This document shows positions 46,720-55,560 of a stretch of DNA of 64,000 nucleotides, piece after piece (position 1 is the stretch's first letter; every line of letters starts with the position of its first letter). The stretch is taken from assembly GCF_002135295.1 (NCBI RefSeq), contig NZ_NEGG01000004.1, positions 141,994-205,993 of the forward strand, in the 5' to 3' direction. Made by a program: the position numbers and the translations under genes. This stretch comes from Acinetobacter sp. ANC 5054. Its GTDB lineage: Bacteria; Pseudomonadota; Gammaproteobacteria; Pseudomonadales; Moraxellaceae. The notes under the pieces are model-generated. The model saw nothing but the letters and a program-made list of their open reading frames with translations. It did not search any database and was not told where the DNA came from.

Positions 46720-47028
46720 TTAAACCAAAAACTGCAGCGCCAACCAGTAAACTAAACAAATAACATTCAAGCCAAGATAAACATTCAGCATCGGCTTTAT
46801 TTTAATTTCTAATTGTTCATCTTTACGTTTAAAAAATAGGTAGGCATTTTGAATCAGAATAATTGGAACCAAAATACAGGCAATAATTACCGATAATCCA
46901 ATCAAAGCTTGATACACAATTGCAGGATCTTGAGTTTGCGCACGAATAATCATCATTGCAATGGTCGGTGCCCCGCCCATTGCAAACAACAAAGAATAAA
47001 AAATGGTTGTTGATATATTTTTTTGCAT
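46720..47028 (-). CDS. Small three-helix membrane protein of unknown function
   Basis: A 102-residue protein with three hydrophobic segments (TIFYSLLFAMGGAPTIAMMII, ALIGLSVIIACILVPIILIQ and VYLGLNVICLVYWLALQFLV), separated by a charged loop (FFKRKDEQLEIKIKP). It is located between two M48 protease genes on the same strand, with about 100-base gaps, so co-transcription is possible. It might be a partner or substrate of the proteases; this is inference. No family is recognised. Confidence 0.72.
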   Translation of the reverse strand: MQKNISTTIFYSLLFAMGGAPTIAMMIIRAQTQDPAIVYQALIGLSVIIACILVPIILIQNAYLFFKRKDEQLEIKIKPMLNVYLGLNVICLVYWLALQFLV

Positions 47029-47127
47029 CCAGCAATAACTCTTCCGACTTTAAGTATGCATTTTAGCAACTTCACCTGTGGTGTATAGCTGACTAAAATG
47101 CAACTTTAGTCTTGAAATTGTGGCGAA

Positions 47128-47931
47128 TTAACGACGTACACTCGAAGGTGTCGCATTTTTATAATACTGCTGTGCTTCTGGCATCATTTTTTGCATCGCA
47201 GCAATACGGTCATTATTACTTGGGTGAGTTGACATAAACTTGCTGAGTGCATCATTTCCACTGTTGTCATTCGCGTTCATTTTTTTCCACAATGAAATGG
47301 CTGACTCTGGGTTATAACCCGCCTTCGCCATCATCACCAAACCACCTTTATCTGCACGACTTTCTAAATTACGCGAATATGGTAAGCCCACACCAAACTG
47401 GCTACCCAAATCCAGTAAAGTTGCACCATAACCACCTGCTGCATTACCTACATATTGCGCACCAATGCCTACGGCTAAGTTGGTTAATGCGGTTGCACCA
47501 ATTTTATTTTTTGCATGCTCTTCTAAAGCATGCACCATTTCATGCCCCATGATTGCAGCCACTTCATCATCGGTCAGTTTTAAAGTTTCAACAATCCCTG
47601 TGTAAAACACCACTTTGCCACCTGGTGCCACATAGGCGTTAATTTCTTTAGATTTAATAACGGCCACTTTCCAATCAAATGCCTGCCCTGTTTGGTTCAT
47701 TTGATCTGCAAAAGGTTTCATTTTCAAAAATACACGATTTACTTTTTGATATGTCGCAGACTTTGTATCAAGAACTTGTTTGCTTTGTGCATCTTTCAGC
47801 ATAGCATTATAAGATTGTGTGGCTTGTAAATTTAATGATGCTGAATCAGCACCGGCCAAATCGGCAATTGTGGTACAACCTGATAAAGAAGCTGCTACGG
47901 CAAAACATGCCAAAGATTTTTTATAATTCAT
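47128..47931 (-). CDS. M48 family zinc metalloprotease lipoprotein, paralogue 2
   Basis: A 267-residue protein from the ATG at 47931; a GTG one codon earlier is also possible. The lipoprotein signal is MNYKKSLACFAVAASLSGC. The core repeats the paralogue at 45827 almost motif for motif: QMNQTGQAF, APGGKVVFYTGIV, MGHEMVHALEEHAKNK, GLPYSRNLESRADKGG, STHPSNNDRI. The C-terminal tail (YYKNATPSSVRR) differs. Both belong to the LoiP/YcaL group of envelope quality-control proteases. A local duplication is the simplest origin. Confidence 0.94.
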   Translation of the reverse strand: MNYKKSLACFAVAASLSGCTTIADLAGADSASLNLQATQSYNAMLKDAQSKQVLDTKSATYQKVNRVFLKMKPFADQMNQTGQAFDWKVAVIKSKEINAYVAPGGKVVFYTGIVETLKLTDDEVAAIMGHEMVHALEEHAKNKIGATALTNLAVGIGAQYVGNAAGGYGATLLDLGSQFGVGLPYSRNLESRADKGGLVMMAKAGYNPESAISLWKKMNANDNSGNDALSKFMSTHPSNNDRIAAMQKMMPEAQQYYKNATPSSVRR

Positions 47932-48087
47932 CACGATCTCTAATTATTTATAAAGAGTGTCAAATATATACAAAAAATGTCACTTCTCAAGATTTTTGTG
48001 ATTAATTTTTCAATTTTGTTAATTATCCATTATTTAAATTTAACAATTTATTAAATTCTTAATTTTACTTGAAGAGTTCAAGCAATA

Positions 48088-48116
48088 AAAAGCCCCGCAA
48101 ATGCGAGGCCTTTTTA
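48088..48116 (-). terminator. Terminator of the hisZ-purA unit
   Basis: AAAAAGCCCCGCA with TGCGAGGCCTTTTT forms a stem with one bulge and one mismatch; T-run on the minus strand. Confidence 0.75.
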
Positions 48117-48137
48117 CATCATAGATTCAAATGCAAA

Positions 48138-49472
<1,335 letters not shown>

Positions 49473-49522
49473 TCATGCTGTTAAAATTGAAAAAAGTTTG
49501 TGCTCCGAAAAGCACAACGCGA

Positions 49523-50689
49523 TTAAATTTTTTGGATTGTCCACTCACCATTCGCATTCACAAGTTGATGTGTTGCATGTGGAACAGAGTTTAAATCATC
49601 ATTACCTAACAACTGAACCACACTAAACCCTTCAGTTCGTGCTGCTTCAATTGCATCTAACAAATCTGTTTCGATACCTTTCGGTGCTGCCAAAACTTGG
49701 GTTTTCTGAACTTGACCTGCGGTTAACGCATATAAGTCACATGAGAAACCTGTCGCTGGACGTGCACGACCAAAGTGTTCACCGATACCATCATAACGCC
49801 CGCCTTTAGCCAAAGGTTCAGCGCGGTTTGGTGCATAAACTGCATACATTAAACCAGTGTGGTAGTGATATGAACGAAGTTCAACGACATCAATACCAAT
49901 TTGGAGTTCTGGCCAACGCGCTTGGATTGCAGCTTGGGTTGACTTAACCGCGTCAAATGCCAGTTTAAACGCTTCGTCGTTCAGCACTTCAGCACTTAAA
50001 TTTGCTTGAAGCGAGTCTAAGTCACTTGAGAAACGACCCAAGGTATAAAAATCTTGACCAAAAGGAAGTGTTTGCGTGAACTCAGCCAGCTCTGGTAAAG
50101 CCTTACGTTGATACAAGTCAGAAAGTTGACGCTCAATCGCTTTGCTCAAACCAGCTTGCTTCACTAAGCTACGGAATAATCCGACATGCCCTAAATCTAG
50201 ATGGATACCGTCTGCATGACCTGCTGTTTTAAGCAAGTTAATCATGACATCGATCAATTCAACGTCAGCATCAATGCTGTCGGAACCGAAAAGTTCTGCA
50301 CCTAATTGTAAAGGTGCACGCGTGGTATTAAATCCCTGAGGCTTAGTATGTAGTACTGTACCAGCGTAGCAATAACGAGCTACCCCTTCGACAGGATGTA
50401 CATGCGCATCAATACGAGCCACTTGTGGTGTCATATCGGCACGCACACCAAGTAAACGACCTGAAAGTTGATCGATTACTTTAAAAGTGGCTAAGTCTAA
50501 ATCTTGATTCGATTCTGAAAGAGAAGATAGAGATTCGATGTATTCAATGAATGGCGTGTACACCAACTGATAACCTCGAGATGCGAGGAAATCTAATGCT
50601 TTACGACGCAAAGATTCAATCACTTGCGCCTGTTCTGGCAGTACATCAGCTACACCATCAGGTAATAACCATGTCTCTGAAATGGGCAT
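49523..50689 (-). CDS. hisZ: ATP phosphoribosyltransferase regulatory subunit HisZ
   Basis: HisZ is a histidyl-tRNA-synthetase-like protein without charging activity. It pairs with the short form of HisG for the first step of histidine synthesis and carries feedback regulation. The 388-residue chain shows class II synthetase-like blocks: LPDGVADVLPEQA, RADMTPQVARIDA, RYCYAGTVLHTKPQG and GGRYDGIGEHFGRARPATGFSCDL. hisG is not in the window. Two hairpins lie in the leader between 50715 and 50757, upstream of the ATG. purA follows downstream. Confidence 0.95.
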   Translation of the reverse strand: MPISETWLLPDGVADVLPEQAQVIESLRRKALDFLASRGYQLVYTPFIEYIESLSSLSESNQDLDLATFKVIDQLSGRLLGVRADMTPQVARIDAHVHPVEGVARYCYAGTVLHTKPQGFNTTRAPLQLGAELFGSDSIDADVELIDVMINLLKTAGHADGIHLDLGHVGLFRSLVKQAGLSKAIERQLSDLYQRKALPELAEFTQTLPFGQDFYTLGRFSSDLDSLQANLSAEVLNDEAFKLAFDAVKSTQAAIQARWPELQIGIDVVELRSYHYHTGLMYAVYAPNRAEPLAKGGRYDGIGEHFGRARPATGFSCDLYALTAGQVQKTQVLAAPKGIETDLLDAIEAARTEGFSVVQLLGNDDLNSVPHATHQLVNANGEWTIQKI

Positions 50690-50714
50690 GTTGTAAACCT
50701 AAATTCATGTCAGC

Positions 50715-50757
50715 GCGGAACGAATCCGCATAAAAAAATCGGGAGCACACCCGATTT
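50715..50757 (-). promoter_or_regulatory. Two hairpins in the hisZ leader, the first terminator-like
   Basis: Read on the minus strand, AAATCGGG/CCCGATTT (8 bp, 6-base loop, followed by a T-run) comes first and GCGGA/TCCGC (5-base loop) second, 26 bases before the hisZ ATG. It could be a terminator for the upstream Lrp gene, 255 bases away, or an attenuator for hisZ. Confidence 0.6.
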
Positions 50758-51012
50758 CTCCTAGTTTAGCACGATAGTTTTCAGCTTGCACACCACTTTT
50801 TCACAAAAGATGCACAACCACTTATAGAATAATCAAACTTACTTTTAATTAACTATAAGCATTTGTTTATATGATAATTTTCAGTCTCATTATTCATTAT
50901 GTTTTCAACCATTTGATAAAAAATAATTCATTAATTTATTCAACAATTGCAAGCTAAAACACTTTTGATAAAAATTAATAGAGTTCAAGCATTTAGATTT
51001 TTGCTGAAAACT

Positions 51013-51468
51013 TTAGCCCAAAGGGAGTGCTGTGGTCTTTTTCACGGTCTGTAAAGGTATTTCAGTTTTGACATTTTGCACGCATTCGATCTGCGTTAAA
51101 TGGTGAATTTGAAATTTACGATAAGCCTCTAAATCCTCTACGACTATTCTTAAGAAAAAATCACAGTCCCCTGCCATAAGCTGGCATTCAACCACTTCTG
51201 GCATACCCCGAATTGCATCAACAAAAGTATTAACTGTATGAGCATCTTGACCTTTTAACCAAATTCGCGCAAATACGGTTAAACCGAGTTTCAACTTAGA
51301 TGAATTAAGCAAGGCCACATACTTTTCAATATAACCATCGTCCTCAAGTTGTTTTACGCGACGTAAACACGGTGAAGGAGACAAACCAACCAATTGAGCA
51401 AGTTCATTATTTTGTAATTTTCCATTCTGTTGTAGTTCTTGCAAGATACGTTTATCAATCTGATCCAT
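51013..51468 (-). CDS. Lrp/AsnC family regulator, divergent from azlCD copy 2
   Basis: A 151-residue protein from the ATG at 51468 (MDQIDKRILQELQQNGKLQN); a TTG seven codons upstream, with GGTGA before it, is an alternative. The HTH reads LAQLVGLSPSPCLRRVKQLEDDGYIEKY, with the SPSPCLRRV recognition helix of the Lrp/Bkd group. The RAM ligand domain follows (VVECQLMAGDCDFFLRIVV). It lies back to back with the second azlC gene, with about 140 bp between starts, as is common for amino-acid-responsive control of AzlCD or BrnFE-type exporters (for example Lrp and brnFE in Corynebacterium). Confidence 0.93.
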   Translation of the reverse strand: MDQIDKRILQELQQNGKLQNNELAQLVGLSPSPCLRRVKQLEDDGYIEKYVALLNSSKLKLGLTVFARIWLKGQDAHTVNTFVDAIRGMPEVVECQLMAGDCDFFLRIVVEDLEAYRKFQIHHLTQIECVQNVKTEIPLQTVKKTTALPLG

Positions 51469-51609
51469 CAACTCAGCACTATATTCCAAATATTCACCAA
51501 ATCTAGCAATATAATGTCTTTTTGTCTGTATTTCTTGCTTAATTGAACGCCAAATTTCATAAATTTATACATAAAATACTCATCTTGCATTTTTTCATTG
51601 GAAAACGTC

Positions 51610-52356
51610 ATGCAGATGTTTAGAAATACCACTGCCAATACTCATGCTACTGACAATATGATTGAGTTTAAACGTGGACTAAAAACATCAATTCCAATGC
51701 TCCTTGGAATCATTCCTTTTGCTTTAGTGCTGGGGACACAAGCGACACAAAAAGGATTTTCCAGCCTCGAAGTACCGCTGCTGACAGGTCTCAATTTTGC
51801 TGGGGGTTCTGAGTTCGCCATTTTAGAAGTCTGGACCAACCCTCCCAACATTCTCATGTTGATGTTTATCACGTTTTTGGTAAATAGCCGACACATCTTA
51901 ATGGGGGCCAGTTTAGTACCTTATTTACGTCATTTACCCAACAAAACAGTTTATAGCGCTTTGTTTTTTATGGTGGATGAAAGTTGGGCGATGAGTCTGG
52001 CAGATGCACAAAAAAAAGCACATCATGTTGGCTATCAACGCGCATTTAGTATGATGTTTTATGCTGGTCTATGCTTTGCACTGTATTGCATGTGGGTAGG
52101 ATTTACGACATTAGGTGCTGTGATTGGCCCCATACTTGGCGACGTACATCGTTTTGGTTTTGATATGGCATTTCCAGCGGTGTTTTTAGTTTTGTTACGT
52201 GGCATGTGGAAAGGTATGAAAGCCGCTCGACCTTGGCTCATCAGTTTGCTTGCTGCAGCAATTGCCTATGTGTATTTACCTTCGGGTTGGTATGTGCCGA
52301 TTGGCGCGATCAGTGGGATTATCTCCGCATTTTTCTTGATTGGAGATGAGGCATGA
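51610..52356 (+). CDS. azlC: AzlC family exporter large subunit, copy 2
   Basis: A 248-residue protein; the ATG at 51610 has GGA about 8 bases upstream, and TTG 51598 or ATG 51616 are alternatives. There are about seven membrane segments, with FKRGLKTSIPMLLGIIPFALVLG, LTGLNFAGGSEFAILEVW and FLVNSRHILMGASLVPYL, in which the NSRH/RHxLMGAS block corresponds to the DIRHxLYG of copy 1. It overlaps its small partner by ATGA. The two copies differ enough to suggest different substrates rather than a recent duplication. The divergent Lrp-type regulator probably controls it. Confidence 0.93.
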   Translation: MQMFRNTTANTHATDNMIEFKRGLKTSIPMLLGIIPFALVLGTQATQKGFSSLEVPLLTGLNFAGGSEFAILEVWTNPPNILMLMFITFLVNSRHILMGASLVPYLRHLPNKTVYSALFFMVDESWAMSLADAQKKAHHVGYQRAFSMMFYAGLCFALYCMWVGFTTLGAVIGPILGDVHRFGFDMAFPAVFLVLLRGMWKGMKAARPWLISLLAAAIAYVYLPSGWYVPIGAISGIISAFFLIGDEA

Positions 52357-52652
52357 TCAATTCAGCTACACTCATCACTATCGCCTTCATTGCCTTAACC
52401 ACTTATCTCACTCGAGTATTAGGCTATATCTTGCTGAAAAATCGCACCTTGACCAACAAGCAGCGGCAAATCATGGAAGTCATCCCTGGTTGTGTATTGA
52501 TTTCAGTGATTGCGCCCTATTTTGTAAAAGATAATCCAGCCGATATGATTGCCATGATGATTACCTTATTTGCGGCTTCTAAATTTTCCTTACTGCCTAC
52601 AGTGGTGATAAGTATGCTCTCTGCTGCGGTTTTACGTTTAGTTTTGGTCTAA
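52353..52652 (+). CDS. azlD: AzlD family exporter small subunit, copy 2
   Basis: A 99-residue membrane protein overlapping azlC by 4 bases. It begins MINSATLITIAFIALTTYLTRVLGY, the AzlD N-terminal pattern with TYLTRVLGY, followed by a charged loop (NRTLTNKQRQIMEVIPGCVL) and two more hydrophobic segments. GGAG lies inside the end of azlC, 7 bases before the ATG. A terminator follows within 20 bases. Confidence 0.92.
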   Translation: MINSATLITIAFIALTTYLTRVLGYILLKNRTLTNKQRQIMEVIPGCVLISVIAPYFVKDNPADMIAMMITLFAASKFSLLPTVVISMLSAAVLRLVLV

Positions 52653-52668
52653 CAGGTATCAATCATGC

Positions 52669-52704
52669 AAAAAACCCATGATCATTTAAGTTCATGGGTT
52701 TTTA
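52669..52704 (+). terminator. Terminator of the second azlCD pair
   Basis: AAAAACCCATGA/TCATGGGTTTTT with a 10-base loop. Confidence 0.9.
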
Positions 52705-52717
52705 TTGATTCTTTAAT

Positions 52718-53026
52718 TTAGTCCTGAGCTGGCTTTACCACTTTTGCTAATAGGTTCACTAATTCTGCATTCTGTAATTCAACTTGTTGTAATTTATGCG
52801 TCGTTTGATCGAGCACTTCTTGTTGCGTATGCATTTTCTTCGCAAGATCTTGCATAATTTCCAAGGTCTTTTTTAAGTTACCTTCTAAATGCACCACTTT
52901 CTCTTCAAGCGGCAAAGTTTCATGTGCTGTCGATTGTGAAACGTCACGATTAAATTGCAACCAAATCAGAAAGATGACTGCTAATGATAATAATAAAATG
53001 AATCCCCAAAGTAACATCAGCATCAT
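52718..53026 (-). CDS. Single-pass membrane protein with a coiled-coil tail
   Basis: A 102-residue protein (ATG 53026). The N-terminal hydrophobic segment MMLMLLWGFILLLSLAVIFL anchors it with the rest on one side. Residues about 40-95 have heptad-like Leu/Val/Ile spacing with many Gln, Glu and Lys (LEGNLKKTLEIMQDLAKKM, LDQTTHKLQQVELQNAELV), a likely coiled coil. The layout resembles small envelope or division scaffolds such as YhcB or PspB types, but there is no firm family match. It is convergent with azlD. Confidence 0.7.
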   Translation of the reverse strand: MMLMLLWGFILLLSLAVIFLIWLQFNRDVSQSTAHETLPLEEKVVHLEGNLKKTLEIMQDLAKKMHTQQEVLDQTTHKLQQVELQNAELVNLLAKVVKPAQD

Positions 53027-53167
53027 GATCAAGACTCTTTATAAATATATTTGCTTTTATCTTAACTAAAAAATCAGTGAACACTGTGAATATTTTAATG
53101 TTTTCAATATTATTCGACCAAAACTGATGCATTTAATTTTTTAAACAGCACAATATTTTCAATCTCA

Positions 53168-53193
53168 TAAAAAAGCACCCATTTCTAGATGCT
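53168..53193 (-). terminator. Terminator of the GAPDH/Epd-like gene
   Basis: AGCACC/GATGCT stem (one G-U on the RNA), with a T-run on the minus strand. Confidence 0.7.
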
Positions 53194-53213
53194 CATTCAT
53201 TTAAATTTAATCT

Positions 53214-54242
53214 TTAAGTCAAATGAAAGCTTTCACATAAGTCCAATAAACGATTTGCATAACCCCATTCGTTGTCATACCACGCAAAGACTTTGACTTG
53301 ATTACCCACCACCATCGTTTGAGTTAAATCGACAATTAAAGAATATGGTGAATGATTAAAATCAGACGACACTAATGGTTCATCTGTGACTTGCATAATT
53401 TCAGCATAGTCATGCTGAGCAGATTTGACCAATACTTCATTGATCCGATGCACCGTTACAGGCGATTGTGCAATAAAGGTTAAATCAATTGCAGCAACAT
53501 TAATGGTCGGTACTCGAATTGAATAACCATCTATCCGTCCTTCCATTTTTGGCATCACACGTTTTAATGCACCCAAAGCAGAAGAAGTCGTTGGAATAAT
53601 ATTATGCCCTGAAGCACGTGCACGACGTAAGTCACGGTGCGCATGATCCAATACTGCTTGATCTGCAGTTACAGCATGGATTTCAGTCATCAACGCTGTT
53701 TCTATCCCAAACGCATCGTCAATAATTTTAACTAATGGCACCAAAGCTTGTGTAGTACACGACACACTGGAAATAATTTGGTCTACTGCTTTCACGTCCT
53801 GATGATTCACACCATAGACAATTGCAGCATCCACCGTATCAAAAGGAGCTGCGCCAATAATGACACGTTTAGCGCCTGCTGTGATGTGCTGAGTCGCTGC
53901 TTCGCGTGAACGGAATAAACCCGTACATTCAAGTACAACATCTATGTTAAGTTGATGCCAAGGTAAATTTACAGGTTCCGCTTCATTTAACACTTGGACT
54001 TTTAGATGTGCTTGAGCACAAGAGATCTCTAGAAAAATAGCACCATCTTGTTCAATGATTTCGACTTGACCTGCAAAACGACCATGCGTGGTGTCGTACT
54101 TAAACAGATGAACCATTGTTTCAACATCAGCAATATCGTTAATGGCAACAATTTCAAAATGAAATTCTTTCGGATTTTCAAACCATGCACGTAAAACATT
54201 ACGTCCGATTCGACCAAATCCATTAATTGCCACTTGTTGCAT
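53214..54242 (-). CDS. Glyceraldehyde-3-phosphate/erythrose-4-phosphate dehydrogenase family
   Basis: A 342-residue protein with the Rossmann start VAINGFGRIGRNVLRAWFE and the NAD-selecting NDI. The catalytic Cys is in SSVSCTTQALVP. The common enzyme has NASCTTN here, so the Asn after CTT is Gln. The catalytic His is in TEIHAVTADQAVLDHAHRDLRRARASG. The DLRRARA stretch is closer to Epd (vitamin B6 pathway) than to glycolytic GapA, and RVPTINVAAIDLTF and FAWYDNEWGYANRLLDL are shared by both. The start has an AAGGAAAGGG box just before the ATG. Substrate choice between glyceraldehyde-3-phosphate and erythrose-4-phosphate is open. Confidence 0.88.
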   Translation of the reverse strand: MQQVAINGFGRIGRNVLRAWFENPKEFHFEIVAINDIADVETMVHLFKYDTTHGRFAGQVEIIEQDGAIFLEISCAQAHLKVQVLNEAEPVNLPWHQLNIDVVLECTGLFRSREAATQHITAGAKRVIIGAAPFDTVDAAIVYGVNHQDVKAVDQIISSVSCTTQALVPLVKIIDDAFGIETALMTEIHAVTADQAVLDHAHRDLRRARASGHNIIPTTSSALGALKRVMPKMEGRIDGYSIRVPTINVAAIDLTFIAQSPVTVHRINEVLVKSAQHDYAEIMQVTDEPLVSSDFNHSPYSLIVDLTQTMVVGNQVKVFAWYDNEWGYANRLLDLCESFHLT

Positions 54243-54417
54243 GCCCTTTCCTTCACATTAAAACATTGATAAAGCGCCTTTATATTAAAGGATTTCAACC
54301 ATAATTCGTAATCATTAATTCTCTTAATACTTATTAAAATGGGTGTTGAGTGAAAATATTCAAAATAGCTTTTCGACTTTATAATGAAGAAAAATATTCT
54401 ATAGACCAAAAATCACA

Positions 54418-55233
54418 ATGAAGAAGCAATCACAACAAGCATTATATTTTTTCTGGCAAAAGCTTAAATCTACAATGCAAATTTACGTCTCTAGCTCACT
54501 CTTTTTTATATTTCTCATTGGTTCAACTGAAACTAAAGCTCAACTCTATCAACACTGCTCATCATCAGAGATACAAAAATTACAACGCCTATTCCCAGAC
54601 AATGACAATGACAATGACAAGCAACCTGCATTTCAGGACTGCATTCAACTTCAGTATAGTCATCGGTTATTAGCCCTTTCAAGCAATGCAACTGGCGTAA
54701 TTCAAGACAATGCGGGCAATTATGATCTAAAGCTTTACCTTTTAGATAAAGACACATTACAAGTACTAAAGGTTTTTAAATCACCTAAGGGCATTGTGCC
54801 TACGACACGTTTAGACAATGTTCAATTTGATCTCAACGCCTATGCAAAAGATCAGGAGTTAGTGGGTATTGCTTTAAAACAATCGCACATAGGCGGCATT
54901 AATTCATCAAAACGACTACTCAACCTTTATGCTATTCATACGGATTCAAAAATTTCAGTTGTCTTAAATGGATTGATGACCAACTATAACAGCAGCACAC
55001 AAAGTGCTTGTGATGACTGGAATACTGAGGAATTTAAGCGAAGCTTACATATCAGCAATCAAACCTATAAGGGCTACCCTATTTTCCTTATTAAAGAGTC
55101 GAGCATTAACAGCCATTACAATCACCAAAACTGCAAAGCGATCGTTGAACATGACCAAGGTCGTTATCAGCTTAAATTTGATGGCAAGGAATATCCGATT
55201 CAACACATTAAAAAGAATGATCCCGACTTATAA
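54418..55233 (+). CDS. Exported protein of unknown function
   Basis: A 271-residue precursor. A hydrophobic segment at about 20-37 (MQIYVSSSLFFIFLIGSTETKAQ) is a likely signal peptide, preceded by a basic start; the internal Met at residue 20 could also be the true start. The mature part has four or five cysteines, a DNDNDNDK run coded by a 6-base repeat, and mixed beta/alpha content. No family is recognised. It is divergent from the GAPDH/Epd-like gene. Confidence 0.7.
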   Translation: MKKQSQQALYFFWQKLKSTMQIYVSSSLFFIFLIGSTETKAQLYQHCSSSEIQKLQRLFPDNDNDNDKQPAFQDCIQLQYSHRLLALSSNATGVIQDNAGNYDLKLYLLDKDTLQVLKVFKSPKGIVPTTRLDNVQFDLNAYAKDQELVGIALKQSHIGGINSSKRLLNLYAIHTDSKISVVLNGLMTNYNSSTQSACDDWNTEEFKRSLHISNQTYKGYPIFLIKESSINSHYNHQNCKAIVEHDQGRYQLKFDGKEYPIQHIKKNDPDL

Positions 55234-55560
55234 GCTGATTCATTAACGTCTTTAAAATTTGAAAATGCGTTTAGGATTTCAGTCAAAATTCCATCATAAA
55301 TTTGATCCTGAATTTATAAATAAACCAAAGTGCCGTTGAATAAAAATAGCCAAAATTTTCACAACTATAATGAAAATGAATCAATTCAAATGAATTATAT
55401 AAAAAGTCATATAGTTCATTGAAAATCATTGGTCGCTACGCCTTTTTCCGTTATAATTTAGCGTTTTTAAATTTTATGTCAGCATCTCAAGCCAGCTTTA
55501 AAATTTTGTAAGACTTGCTTGATATGCTATTACCAAATCGAAATTAGGAGAGACTTGGTT
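55234..55560. other. Intergenic region upstream of alaS
   Basis: About 330 AT-rich bases with no supported gene. The alaS promoter must be here, but no boxes were clear. AGGAGAG at 55547-55553 is the alaS ribosome-binding site. Confidence 0.45.
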
